DNA of 64,000 nt from Zychaea mexicana (taxonomy: Eukaryota > Mucoromycota > Mucoromycetes > Mucorales > Lichtheimiaceae): positions 1-64,000 of the forward strand of contig NW_026516716.1 in assembly GCF_025766255.1 (NCBI RefSeq). Reading direction: 5' to 3'. A program made the position numbers and the translations under genes. Shown here piece after piece: positions 11,201-23,300 of this stretch. Positions within the stretch are counted from its first letter, which is position 1. Each line of letters starts with the position of its first letter. The notes below the pieces were generated by a model. The model had not been told where the DNA came from. It searched no databases and saw only the letters and a program-made list of their open reading frames with translations.

Positions 11201-12036
11201 TTCGTGTATCCGATGCGTTCCTCTTTGACCCCACCATCAACCGTCTCCGCTTCCGTTCTCCTGACGAGCTGATGACTGGCCGCGGGTCAATTCGACATCT
11301 GTTTCGAGCTCTGGACTCTTGCTCCGCCAAAATTGCGTCGTTTATGATGCGAGCTCTGCTACCAAATGCTCCGGTGCTCGAGTCTGCTGACTCCTATTGT
11401 GGTCGAGTCGACCTACAGCCTTTCTATGATTGCCTTCGAATCAATAACGTCCCTCTCGACTCTTGCAGTACTCGCGCGTACTGCCTCGCTCGCCAACAGC
11501 CAGCCATCGCTCTTGCTGCTGCTGACAGTACCTACCCAGTACTTACCAAAGCCAAATGGCGCCGCTTTTGGACAGCCCGTATCATCCCTGCCGCTCGAAC
11601 GATCTGGTGGCGGGCTCTTCATAACAAGGTATCCTGTCGTGCCGCTCTACATCACATTTTACCTGATCGTTTTGATAGTCCACTGTGTGCTCTTGGTGAC
11701 CTCGCGTTGGATTCGGTCGATCACTTTTTGTTTGCTTGCTCGCTCAAATGGGAAGTCTGGTCCCAAGTCCTCGAAGATTGCCTACTCGTCTCAGTGTCTC
11801 TAGACACTATTTCCAAAGCCATTTTTTCGCTTGACCTTCCATCCTGGCCTATAAGGAACTCTCCGCTCTCTGAGGTCCAACTTATAGCAGGTGTTCTACT
11901 TGGCGTCTGGCGCACGCATTGGTCATTTATTTTTTCCGCCGTTCCTTTCAACTCCATAGTCGTCAGCAGCTCTACCCACAAACTTCTTCTCACCTTCCGC
12001 CAGGAAGAAACCATCTTTTTGCATAAACCACCATAG
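8224..12036 (+). pseudogene. LINE ORF2: AP endonuclease / reverse transcriptase, two in-frame stops
   Basis: All segments share one frame. The endonuclease part (8224-9294) has LNCRGL, LQETHA, YAPARARER, LLGDFNYQ, CIDYLF and WTDHHLLSVQL, the usual metal-binding and catalytic motifs of the exonuclease-endonuclease-phosphatase fold. The reverse transcriptase part has LLPKKGDLSLLSNWRPISL, LLDQEKAYDRV (first catalytic Asp), GLRQGDPIS and LGYADDALFF (catalytic YADD). The C-terminus has a zf-RVT-like segment (PLCALGDLALDSVDHFLFAC). TAG at 9295-9297 and TAA at 9493-9495 break the frame between endonuclease and RT; both differ by a single C-to-T change from Gln codons. Intact length would be about 1270 residues. 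Confidence 0.92.
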
Positions 12037-12292
12037 ACTTTCTTTTATTACAACTACTTTAAAAAAAAACAAAAAAAAACAAAAAAAAAACGCACAAAAC
12101 ACAAAAAAAAGAACCACTTATACCTCCATCCCCTACCACATCATCATCTTCCTTAGATCATACCCTATTTTTGCATCTGTAGTATTGCCTTGCCAGTTTA
12201 GTCTTGTTTTCAGTCTCCCCAACCACCGCTACTGATTTTGGCGGCGGCCGTCAATAAATTCGCTCTTTTGTGAATCTTAAAAAAAAAAAAAT

Positions 12293-12307
12293 TTTTCTAC
12301 CCACACC
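12293..12307. repeat. Candidate 3' target-site duplication of the LINE
   Basis: TTTTCTACCCACACC follows directly on the 13-A tail and pairs with 6318-6331, with one extra T. What follows is the original upstream flank of the decayed minus-strand gene, displaced about 6 kb by the insertion. Confidence 0.6.
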
Positions 12308-12631
12308 AATAACACGTTCAACAAAAACACGGTAAGAGATTATAGCTTAGCTGTAAAGTCTTATATTTCTCTTTAGTAAATGCAAATGCGTTGACATTCT
12401 TCTACGTTAGTGCTGTTCCATTGTATTGAAATAAGGAGTTTTTTTTTTCGCCAACATACTTTCCTCTGAAATTCTACACTGAAAAACAAAGAGGAGGAAT
12501 CATATGTTACTAAGATTAAGTATCAAGCAACTTTTTTTCATCCTAGCGTTAACGATTATTTTCAAAGGGTTCTTGACGGACTCAATGTGGATCGTTCTGC
12601 TTTGTTTCCAGCTCATTGTAACCCGAGTAGA
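12308..12631. other. Gene-free spacer between LINE and minisatellite
   Basis: No frame, RNA or repeat is supported here. By inference it was the upstream region of the gene at 3.2-6.2 kb before the LINE inserted. Confidence 0.45.
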
Positions 12632-13240
12632 CCGCGATGGACCCACTGTAGTTTAATCTGCCTCTGCTTCCCACTCCGTGTCTGCGCCCATGTTGTTATG
12701 CGATGGACCCATGTAGTTCGTTCTGCCGCTGCTTCCCGCTCCTTAACTGCATTTACTATGTAGCCTATGTGATGGACCCATGTAGTGCGTTCTGCCGCTG
12801 CTTCCCGCTCCATAACTGCATTTACTATGTAGCCTATGTGATGGACCCATGTAGTGCGTTCTGCCGCTGCTTCCCGCTCCATAACTGCATTTACTATGTA
12901 GCCTATGTGATGGACCCATGTAGTGCGTTCTGCCGCTGCTTCCCGCTCCTTAACTGCATTTACTATGTAGCCTATGTGATGGACCCATGTAGTGCGTTCT
13001 GCCGCTGCTTCCCGCTCCATAACTGCATTTACTATGTAGCCTATGTGATGGACCCATGTAGTGCGTTCTGCCGCTGCTTCCCGCTCCATAACTGCATTTA
13101 CTATGTAGCCTTATGTGATGGACCCATGTAGTTCGTTCTGCCGCTGCTTCCCGCTCCATAACTGCATTTACTATGTAGCCTGTGCGATGTACCCATGCAG
13201 TTCGTTCTACCGCTGCTTCCCACTCCATAGCTGCATTTTC
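12632..13240. repeat. 69-bp minisatellite, eight copies plus a partial
   Basis: Units begin GATGGACCCATGTAGTGCGT and recur every 69 bp from about 12701 (12770, 12839, 12908, 12977, 13046); one base is added before the copy near 13117. A diverged part-unit lies near 12632. Inner copies are nearly identical. Because 69 is a multiple of three, a 23-residue repeat stays open on both strands (plus: MDPCSAFCRCFPLHNCIYYV; minus: MEREAAAERTTWVHHIGYIV). I treat these as a property of the repeat, not as genes. Confidence 0.93.
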
Positions 13241-14625
13241 TTTTATGCCTGTTTATATTGCACACTTCCATCTTAATTTTTATTAACCAATAATTGCTCT
13301 TTACGTCATCCATATATATATTAGAGATCACAGGTGTTTTAAATCTGTAAGCAGTTCAAACGAACATGGTGACGAAGAAGGATTGAGGAGGAGTAATTCC
13401 ACAGCAAGCAGCGTTGAGTATCACTTGTGCTGGGCAAAAAATAAATTTTTATACTTCTTTTTGTCAAGACGCAATATGTTTGTTATACCGTCATATATAG
13501 TTTTACGGCTCAAAATGGATTATTTAGGCAGTGCGTATATAAGCAAGTGGGCATGAATCCATAGTACACGGCTAGAAAATATGAATCTGATCATCTCAAT
13601 CAGTTAGCTGTTAGCATGTTAGCCTGTTGCCAGAACAAGTAAACCGCCTCAAAAAAGCAAAGTGATACTATAAATTAGTCCTTGTGTCCTCTACATGATT
13701 TCTTTATAGTATTATTATTGGTAATATAGTCGATAAATTGATAATAAGGCGCAAATGCAAAAATCTTACCACGTGAAATAAAAACTTTCGCTCTGCGAAT
13801 GTAAAAATGGGGTATGAGGAAAAAACTAATATAAGAACTTATCCGACATGAACTAGTCGAGTAGTCCATGTAATCCTTACTGGTGGCAACAGCTGCATAT
13901 GCCGCTCGGACAGACCGGTCACAGCACATCAACACATACTTAAAAGATAACGGATTTCGATAGAGCACCGCTGAACTTACTGCGGAGAAGGACGGGCTCT
14001 CCGTCGACTTGATAACTGCGGCATGTTCTTGTGCCTAGCACTATCATTTCCTACTTCCCAACGCATCATATGAGACTTATTAGCATGTGCACACCACCCC
14101 CTGTCTCTTATCCCCATTGCCCATGAGTCATTATGAGGTATATTTCGTGTGTAGCAAGTTTTAAAAACGCATATGATGGATCCGACTAGACACATATACA
14201 CTCGTCGGAATTGACAGCACTCAAATTTTTTTTTTTTCACCTGCGTATCAGCAAAACTTCGAAACAGCGGCTTTCTTTTTCAAAAGAGCGAACCATCGAC
14301 ACCAACACGAAACGAACAAACGGTCCTCTATTCATTATATTTACAGAGGACAATTAGCAGTTACATTTTGCTATATAGCCATCAAACCGCTTACACTTGA
14401 CTTTGCCGCTTTAATATCGTACCTATAGCCGGTTGGTTTTTTTAACAAAAAAAACACGCAATCGAACGCCAACGCCATTCGGATCCGATATTTCCCTTTT
14501 TCTTCGATCGTTTTTCCTCTCTTCTCTGTGTAATCCGCTGCGCCCTTCCCGATAACACAAAAGAGAACACCATTTTTTTTGGTCAGCATAATACTATAAC
14601 TCAGTAATCGCTCGTCGCCTTAGTC
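13241..14625. other. Spacer with a possible gene remnant on the minus strand
   Basis: No complete gene is supported. On the minus strand around 13940-13760 there is a protein-like stretch (YVLMCCDRSVRAAYAAVAT) followed by a plausible donor (GTAAGG) and acceptor (CATTCGCAG) that could join to a short second piece. No start, stop or further exons could be fitted. The last few hundred bases before 14626 should contain the exportin-T promoter; no TATA box stands out. Confidence 0.3.
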
Positions 14626-17600
14626 ATGGACCAAATAGAACAAGCTGTAATCTACGCATTGGGACCTCAGGTCGATCCGAATCTGAAAGCACAGGTAACA
14701 AATTAAAGGGATGTGGATGCGCGCAGTTGATTGTCTTTTTTTTCATGACGCGTCACTTTTCGGAAAAAGCACTTGACAATTGGTTGCTTCCGGGATTCTC
14801 AGGGATAGGATCGAGGAGGAGAAAAAAGGGAGAGAGTGCGTGAGTTGTGTATTCGTAATTCTCGAGAAAGTGCACTCGGATCTAACGTGTTGCTGGATGC
14901 ATGTAGGCAAACGCTTACTGTGAACAAGTAAAGAACGCGGCAGAAGGTTGGCAAATGTGCCTTCAACTGTTTATGAAGCAGCCTAAAGCGTAAGTGTATA
15001 CACATATATTCTCGGGGTCGCGGAGAGGTGGGTATGGGATCATGCATATCTTTATCGTTAATAAACGTTCCTTGATTTGATATAGTGTTGCAGAAGCACG
15101 TTTCTTTGCATTGCAAGTGCTGGAAAACACACTTCAAAATCGGTAAATATCGAACTCTTTTCTCTTTTCTCTTTCAAGAGAACAACAAAGCTCGTAGTGG
15201 TAATGACGGTTATATAAGCAAGTTACTGACCCAAATTTTTTTTTCTAGATACGAGACGTTGGATAGTAATGCTGTAGAGTATATTCGACAAACAATGATG
15301 GAATATCTTCGACGAGAGTTTGTTGACAACACCGATAGTGCTTCTGAAGAAAACTGTATGTATTATGTTGGTTGGAGGAAAAGAAGGGTAAAAGTGCATT
15401 AGGTGTAAGCCAGGATGAAGAGTCAGGGAAGGAGGATTTGGTGGAAAAGGCAGTTATTTTGGTTACTAAATCCAAGAGGATACTAATTTTTCATTCGAAT
15501 TTAGTTATTCGCAACAAGGCCGCCCAATCTTTGACGCTTCTTTTCGCACACGTATACCCGAACGTTTGGCCGACCTTTTTTAAGGATGTTATTGCACTTG
15601 TTCAGACCCCATCCGGTTCCTCTAGCCACGAAAAGGCAGCCGATTTCTTTTTACGCCTATGTATGAGCATCGATGAAGAGGTCGCTCGCCTCGATATACC
15701 GCGCAACCGAGATGAGGTCGTTCGTAACACAGCCATCAAGGACCATATGCGATTGGGTGATATTCAAATCCTAGCATCGTTTTGGTTTGAGTTGTTGCAA
15801 GAATTTCGAACGCAAAATTCAAGCATTGGTCAACTTGCGTTGAGAAATATCGGTGCTTATGTGTCGTGGATGGATATCTCGCTTGTGGTGAATGATCAAG
15901 TGATGAGTGCGTTGTATGAACTTTTGGGCGACTCGAATTTGCGAATTGCAGCCGCTGAATGTTTGGCTGATGTGAGTTTAAATGCCTTTTTTTGGGAATA
16001 CGTTTTTGGCTGAAAGTAGACGTATGCTGTGGATTTTGGTAACTACAAACACTGATTCTTCTAAATTTGTTTGTTACGATAGGTGGTTAGCAAAGGCATG
16101 CAGCCCTTGGACAAATTGCAAATGATTCAGATGCTTAGTTTGACTGACACGTTGGGACGATTGGATCGCGTAAGTTTAGCTGCTTGTTGGTGATGAACAA
16201 AGTATGTTGGAAACTATGAGTGCATTGACATACGCTATATTTCTGCAAATCTAGTCTGATCCAGAGTTTGTTGAACACCTCGCTCGTCTAACGAATGTTA
16301 TCGGCATCGAATTGTGCAAAATCTATATGGATGGCTCAGTGCAAGATGATGGAAAAGGTAAAAAAGACAAACATTATTTTGTTTGACATGTGGAATCGCG
16401 TGGTGTCATAATCTGTACTGATCACGTGTGTATATTACGATCAGCCGCTGCATATGCTTTGATAGAGCAGGCAGTTCCATTTCTACTCGAATTCTTGGGC
16501 AACGAATATGACGATACCTCGACTGCTGTATTTGCATTTGTAAACGACATGCTAGCCATCGTAAGTATATATAACCATGGAAACGGGAGAGCATATTCAT
16601 AAAATTTTCATCTGTAGTTCAAGAAACAAAAGCGAGCCATGCAGCCATTTTCTCAATCGCAACAAGAGTTTCTCGGTCGACTATTGGAAGTTGTCATTCG
16701 GAAAATGAAGTACGACGATGAAACAGATTGGGGCAATGAAGAGGATGAGCCTGAGGAAGAAGCACTTTTTGCAGAACTTCGAAAGGTAAGCTGAAAAGAA
16801 AGAGAGCGGGAAAAGGGAAAGCGGGAGAGCACCAAGTAGCAAGTTCAATGCTAAAATTAACTGACAACATTTGCTCGGGATATGAATTCCTTAGAACTTG
16901 AAAATCTTTGCTGATCACATTGCAATTATCAACGAAGAGCTGTACATCAACTATGTACACTCTGTCGTCATGGATACCTTGCAAAAGTACAAGGTTGGAA
17001 CTAGTCTGGATTGGCGTACAGTAGAGCTGTGTCTCCATGTATTGTTCACATACGGTGAAGCCCTTCCAAAGGGTGCAATGCAATTTGTCAGTCCCAGCGA
17101 TCCTAGTGTGCTTTCTCCTTTGGGCGAGATGGTCTCAGAAGTCGTTACATCGAGTAAGTCTTTCTCATACATACAGAAACTACTCACCAAGGGAAGGGGA
17201 AACTAATGAATCGTCCTACAATGTGTGTATAATATAGATATTTCGGCATATCAACATCCATCGGCAGCGCTACAATTCTTTGAGGACATTGCACGGTACT
17301 ATCAGTTCTTTGATCATCGTCCTGACCATCTTCCTCAGGTGCTGAGTGCATTCGTGGACGCACGCGGCTTGCACCATCCTTTAAAGCAGATTAGATCACG
17401 ATGCTGGTATCTTTTCCACCGGTTTGTAAAGAATCTCAAATCTCAGATGAGTCAATATGTGGATACAATTTTGAATTCCATTGGAGATCTCTTGACTGTG
17501 CAAGCCGAAGTACCTGTCGAGTCAAACACGGCAGAGGGCATGCCTATTCCGGCCGCATCTATGTTTGATAGCCAGTTGTACCTGTTTGAAACAGTGGGCA

Positions 17601-18923
17601 TGCTTATTTCATTGGACGGCATGGATGTCATGAAGCAGACAGAGTATCTCAAAATTGTGCTTGAGCCGCTTGTGGAAGGCATTCGAAAGTACATGGAGCA
17701 AGGCTATAATCCCGAGGACGAGCTTTATTTGATTCAGTTACATCATTATATCACGGCTATTGGCAGTGTAGCAAAAGGTAATACAAGAACTCGTGAAAGC
17801 AAAAGGCTTGAGAAAGACGTACGGATGTTGTATCGTGTGGATTAGTAACCAAAAGGTATAGGTTTCCCATCTACTCCCAAGGAATCCGGATGCACACAAC
17901 CATGGGCAGTTGTGTTCAAGCAGGCAACCGAGGTTATTTTGAACGCATTGCAAGCCTTTAACCAGTTTGAGGTGATCCGCGATGCAGCACGCTTCTCATT
18001 TGCACGACTTATCAACTGCCTTGGTTCCGAATTGCTTCCTTATTTGCCAGCATTCATCAGTGGCCTATTAACTGAATGTCAAGTACCTGAACTCGTCGAC
18101 TTCCTTCCATTTATTGGCATGATTTCATTCAAATTCAAGGTAAGAAAAAAAGCTATAACAAAGGAGTGCCTATGCGTATGACAAGAATACTAATGGCTTG
18201 ATAATTCTAGCCCATGATTGAAAACATAACCGACGAACTCCTCTTGCCACTAGTAAAACGCGTCTTTGATTTTCTCAATACCTCTCCCAGCGGCACCGAC
18301 GAAGCACTGCTCCTCATCGATCTTCGCAAAGCATACCTCAACTTTATTCTAAGCTTATTCAATGCAGATCTACAAGGCGTCTTTATTAGTGAACGGAACA
18401 TTGAACACCTCAACACGATCCTTCAAACTATTTTACATTTTGCAAAGAACAACGACGACCCGGCCACCCAAAAGATGGCATTTGCAGTATTCATGAAAAT
18501 GATCAATACCTGGGGCGCTGGTGAGGGCATTGCTGGATTCAGTCAGTTTGTATACAATGAACTTGTTCCAGCAACATTTACAGTGCCTATGCATGCGTCG
18601 TTTAATGTTGCAGACGGTCAATCTATACTGGTAAGGAAAACAGGGATGTGGCGGGTTGTTGGATAGGAACGGGATAAGCTGAAATTGGATACTTATATAT
18701 GGATCTTTGATACGGATTTATCTTTTCTGAATAGGTGTTTGGTGAAATGACAAGCATCCAAAAGACATTATACAGCAAGCACGGCAACGAGTTTTTAGAG
18801 TATATGAATAACGTGTTCTTGCCATCTATGCAGTGCCCCCCCGAAACAGCACAAAATTACTGTCAGGCACTGCAGCAGTATGATAACAGAGCGTTCAAAA
18901 AGTATTTCCAGGTAAGGGGGTAG
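14626..18923 (+). CDS. Exportin-T (tRNA nuclear export karyopherin)
   Basis: Fourteen phase-consistent exons: 14626-14694, 14907-14989, 15086-15142, 15249-15355, 15505-15971, 16083-16169, 16255-16357, 16445-16560, 16618-16785, 16895-17153, 17238-17777, 17862-18139, 18211-18630, 18735-18923, giving about 980 residues, the usual size for this family. The protein is all helical repeats. The N-terminus (MDQIEQAVIYALGPQVDPNL, AEARFFALQVLENTLQN) and the importin-beta-like Xpo1 region (RNKAAQSLTLLFAHVYPNVW, PTFFKDVIAL) resemble Los1/Xpot. In the family it binds mature tRNA with Ran-GTP and carries it through nuclear pores. The 3' end is uncertain: a donor-like GGTAAG sits three codons before the chosen stop at 18921-18923, and an acceptor at 19006 opens a low-complexity frame that runs into the next gene, which I consider unlikely. 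Confidence 0.88.
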
Positions 18924-19338
18924 TACATGTATAGTAGATTGAGTAGATTGAGAGAACGAGATGAAGTTGTATACTCATATTTTTTCTATAAAGACATTCA
19001 TTTCAGAAGCAAAGAGCTAAAGAAAACTGTATTCAAGCCTATAAACCACAACCACAGAAACATATACATACACTTTATATACAAGAACAACCCTCACACG
19101 CACACACCACTGTTACTTTTTTCTTCTTCTTACTCGCTACTATATACTCATTCATTCACTCAATCACTCACTCGCTCGCTCACTCATTACGCTATATACA
19201 CTCACAAAGACTATACAGCAAAAAAGCGCGCACACACCCCACAATCACCCGCATCGATAATAATAAAATAAAAGTAAAATCCTTAAACAGTATAAAAATA
19301 CCTCTTATCTACGAACACACAATAGATAAATCATTATT
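18924..19338. other. Intergenic, short Thr/His-coding repeats
   Basis: Contains CA/CT-rich simple sequence (CACACACAC, CACTCACTCGCTCGCTCACT). A good acceptor at 19001-19006 could feed an alternative last exportin exon. Otherwise this is the 3' flank of exportin-T and the leader of the F-box gene. Confidence 0.5.
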
Positions 19339-20334
19339 ATGCCCGCTCTACCAACACCTGCAGGAACACTATCCAAATTGCCAATAGAAATCACAGATTA
19401 CGTCTTGCAATTGCTGGAAGACAATGATCTCGTCCGTGTTGGGCGGGTTAACTCATGGTACCGTAACATGGTGGCTCCCATTTTGACCGAACGAATTACA
19501 CATCAAGTAGAGCATGACGGCTGGCGAATCTATGTTTGTAGTCATAAGAGGAAAAGAAGTTAGGGAGTGGAGAGTATGCTGAATATATATTGATAGGTCA
19601 ACGCAGTGAGTCAATTAGTTGTACCCGAGGAAGAAGAGGAGGAGGAGGAGGACCAAGTGCAAGAAGAACAAACAACAGCCTCAGATAAAAGCAGTAGTAG
19701 TGCTAGCATCTCTGCTGCTACTACTGATACACTAGAACCATTATCTGAAGTCTGGCTTGACCAAGAAGCCAAGCTTCTAGGCGAGCTGCGATCGATTAAT
19801 AGCGAAACGTTGACTCTGGACTTTGATGCTATGCCATTGGACGAAGAGCACGGGTTCCGTTCATTAATGACGAGCAACAATGATGACGATACTGTTACTA
19901 GCAACAGCAACAACAACAGAGACAATGACGATCTTATAGTACGCAGGAGTACGATAGTATGTCCTTTGAACCCTCGACATATGAAAATTGACATTCATCT
20001 TTATTTTGCCAAGATTGACGTCAACACACAACCGCCACGACTCGAACACGTCAATTTGATGGGTATCACGTCTCTGCGCGCACGCGAGCTGTATCACCGC
20101 GCACTACTTGAGGGCGATTATGAGAGCAGAGTCGCGTTTGGTAATGTCGAGAATGTTTCGGTGCATTATCGCGTCACAAGGTCGACTTCTTCATCCGGTA
20201 GCAGCTGCAGTAGCCCTCCGACTCTTCGCGTCGAGTTTGATGGGATCCGGGCGTCTCCAGAATGGTTTCTCTGCCAGATTGGCAATCCATATACTTCTTA
20301 CATGCAGTACATTTCCGAGCACAGTACTTGGTAG
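19339..20334 (+). CDS. F-box protein
   Basis: Two exons, 19339-19533 and 19597-20334, joined in phase 0, give about 310 residues. The N-terminus carries an F-box: LSKLPIEITDYVLQLLEDND followed by LVRVGRVNSWYRNMV, residues about 12-50. The rest has an acidic run (VVPEEEEEEEEDQVQ), a Ser/Asn-rich segment and a conserved-looking C-terminal part (RLEHVNLMGITSLRARELYH). By family knowledge, F-box proteins recruit substrates to SCF ubiquitin ligases through Skp1; the C-terminal substrate region is not one I recognise. It starts about 400 bp downstream of exportin-T on the same strand, with an A/T-rich leader. Confidence 0.75.
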
Positions 20335-23300
20335 TGCTCCTGTTACTGTTGCTACATCGCTACAATTTCCATTTTCTTTAGCATAAATCTCTATGTCTGC
20401 TACCCTCTCACTCAAGCCCCAATATGTCCAGACAGTTACATACGATGTGTGTATACAACCCACTGTTGTTGGTTCTTATAAGCATCAAAAAACAAAAGAC
20501 ATTATTTAGCTTCTTTTATTTCTGTTCTCAACACAGATAAAGAGAAATCACCCATTATCTTATCTCTCTGCATGCAGAAATTATGTACGCCTTTTTGAGT
20601 TCCAACTACACTGACGAGCTGCATAAACAATGTGGTCATTCCCTCCTCTCTCTCACATATATTTCATCTCTTAAAATGACTATACATGATACATAGTCTA
20701 TTGCTTCGCAGCTACCATTCGAGAAATATGCTGGCTTTTGTTCATCGTGCTGGTTTTGATTTTGCTGCTGCAGATAATAATGCTTCCCAGAAAAAGGACT
20801 AATTAATAAGTATGACAGTCTCATCGTTACCATCGTTTGGATGAGGCGGGCGTTGTTAGTGCATGTGTACACAGAGTAACACGCGAGAGAGAGGAAGAGA
20901 TGTTGATTATCTCTGACCTCTCTCTGCTCTTCCCTCACTGTTGATTTTTTACTCTTGAGTTCGGATTCGATGGCGATAAGAAAAAAAGAAAACTTCAAAC
21001 CTGATTTTGTACTACTTGACCTCAGTGGTACATCACAGTTTGCTCCAAAGAGAAATATACCCGAGCTAGAAGATAAATTGTTATTAGATCTTTTCCTTGC
21101 TGGCTCCACCATTAAATGTAATGTAATCTCCCCCACTTGAAAGCATCTATCGCCGATATTACAGTTAAATATTTTTCCGCGTATATAGTCGTTCGGATCT
21201 CTTGTCAATGATATAGCCTACAAGGTTCCTATGCGCTGCTTGTGCACTACAGATTAATGATAAGCACAGGAAAGGAAGAGAATGGTCTTCACCATCCAAA
21301 TAATCCTAGAGTCTATCATTTAATTGGTGCCTGTGTTATATATGTTCTATCCAACATGAGTCCCATATCAAGGAATTCGGCATGCCTTTCCAAAAGAAGC
21401 TGTGCTCATGATGTCAGACAAACACAGTGTTGTGGTAACCTGTTAGTGTACAGTAGATCCGTAACTTCGGACATAGAGACCGGTGATGTACGGGTGTGTG
21501 TGTGATTGAATGGGTATGAGTTCCATACATGTACATTTGGGGGGGGTCTCCAGGCCCAAAGATCGCTTCTTTTTTGTTCTTGATCATCGCCACCTAATCT
21601 TTATACGATACCAAAACGTTCGTTATCAACAAGAAAGGGGACGACAACAGTCTTTGGCTTATACCATCGATGGACATATAAGGTTAGCAAAGACAACAAC
21701 GTATGTACAAGTGAATGCACTACGCAACTGCTCTCCAGTAATTGTCGTCGTTTTACAAGCAACAGGAACAGGGGAAACGTTTGGCTTCCTCTCAGAAGGT
21801 GTATTCGATAGATAACATGGCGACTATTTGTTTGTGCAGGTTTTCTTATCACATGGACTAAACAATTGAGCTCTATTTCACCGAGCCAAAAAGAAAGCGC
21901 TTTCGCCTTCCCCATAATGGAAAACCCCAAAAGCCGCCGCCGCCGCCTCGTTTTTCCTTACTTTCACCGAGTCAATGGTTAAAAAAAAAGAACGAGATGC
22001 GCTTCACCGAGTAAACTCCTTCCGTCAACCTTTTTTTCTTTGTTACGAATAAGCCGTTTATGGGTGTCATTATTTCTTATCTCTAAAATTTGTTCGTACA
22101 AAGGAGAGCTCATTACTAAGATACACTACTTGATCAGAACAGGGGCTTTCTTTACTTCAAAAACAAGTGAGGTGCCAAAAGCCCAGAAAGATTGATAGAT
22201 GGATGTCAAAAAAAAAAACTGATGTTGATAATGTCTTTCTCTTTCTCTCCAAAGAGATCAGAAAGCAAGGATGCATATCGGTATTACATGCATGTCATTG
22301 ATAACGCGGGTGCTGCTGTGCAGTGCTTATAACAGGTATAAGCAATGTGCAAGATGATCAGGACAGCGTCAGCGACAAAGGCTAATAGGTTGGGAAATCC
22401 TTTCCACAAGCAAAAAAATAAGGGGACGATGACTTCTCGGGATTGCCTTTCTTTCTTTTTTAGGTCATCATGCATTAAACCCACACAGTAAAACTTATTG
22501 GACTTAACAACAACAAAACGCTAATTCCCCAAGTCTCCCATGTTTTTATGCTCTGTCAGAGGAAATGTTGTATGCACAAAGATAATGGCTTGTTAGGCTT
22601 CTTTTAAAGGGGTTGCGTGAGAGTAGTAGTATACTCAGTTACTAGATAGCGCTGCTCTGCCATGCTACATACATAGGCAAATTCCGGGCTGAGACAGTCG
22701 TAATTTACGTAAAAAAAAAGTGAATCTCAGTTTCTATATCGGTAGTTCGACATACCCCTACTCATTTATATCACAAAAATACTGCTGTACAACCCAGACG
22801 GCTAGTATAGCTAATTTATTATAGCCTCCAGCGGCATTATTGTTCTACTGCTTCGGTGTTTTCTGCTGGATGATTAGCGTCTGTAGCCGGATCACTATGC
22901 ATAGCAAAGGGGATATTACAGCATCACAAAAGCTGCGTGTGTGGGGGAGCGTAGGAGAAAAGAAAAGAGATAACAGCAGCAGTTGTTAGTAATAAAGAAG
23001 CGTGATCTATTAAAGGAAGTGATAAATGGGTAAGGCGAAAAAAGCAAGTCCGTATCAAGAGATAATAAGATGAAAGGGAGTTACATGGTGGGGGAGTGAT
23101 GTGGCAGAGAGAAGAAGAGGGGGGGGAGGGAGGAGGAGGGAGAGGCTCACTGGAGAGAGAGAGAGAGAGAGGGAGAGAGAGGACCCGGACACCGGACTGA
23201 TCAAGCAACATCCGTTAATCTCTGGCCAATCCGACGGCAGTATCGGCAGTTACACACAGTGTTGACTCAGCTGATAAGGAGCAGAGTATGTGTATGTACT

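Larger units (their letters stand above)
6332..12291 (+). mobile_element. Nearly full-length L1-like LINE retrotransposon
   Basis: The element has, in order: a very short leader, ORF1 (RRM-like region and CCHC knuckle), ORF2 (AP endonuclease, reverse transcriptase, zf-RVT-like C-terminus), a 3' UTR with A-rich tracts (12061-12117), AATAAA at 12253-12258 and a terminal run of 13 A (12279-12291). Near-identical 14-15 bp flanks support a target-site duplication. No RNase H domain was seen. This layout matches the L1-like LINEs reported from Mucoromycotina pericentric regions (Grem-LINE1), an assignment made from domain order only. It is inactive as it stands: ORF1 is split by a 470-bp insertion and ORF2 has TAG at 9295-9297 and TAA at 9493-9495. 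Length without the nested insertion is about 5.5 kb. Confidence 0.9.

Noticed and set aside
12613..13331. Long repeat-encoded frames on both strands of the 69-bp minisatellite
   Set aside because: Openness follows from the unit length; the translations are pure unit repeats with no start context or flanking coding sequence.
13675..13968. 97-codon minus-strand frame
   Set aside because: Only part looks coding; no start, stop or exon chain could be fitted, so it is mentioned only as a possible remnant.
19007..19385. Fifteenth exon of exportin-T
   Set aside because: A good acceptor exists, but the frame becomes Thr/His/Ser simple sequence and overlaps the F-box gene start; a stop three codons after exon 14 is simpler.
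20636..21208. 190-codon frame on the minus strand
   Set aside because: Low-complexity mix, no domain or promoter, and it overlaps an equally open plus-strand frame; not enough to call a gene.
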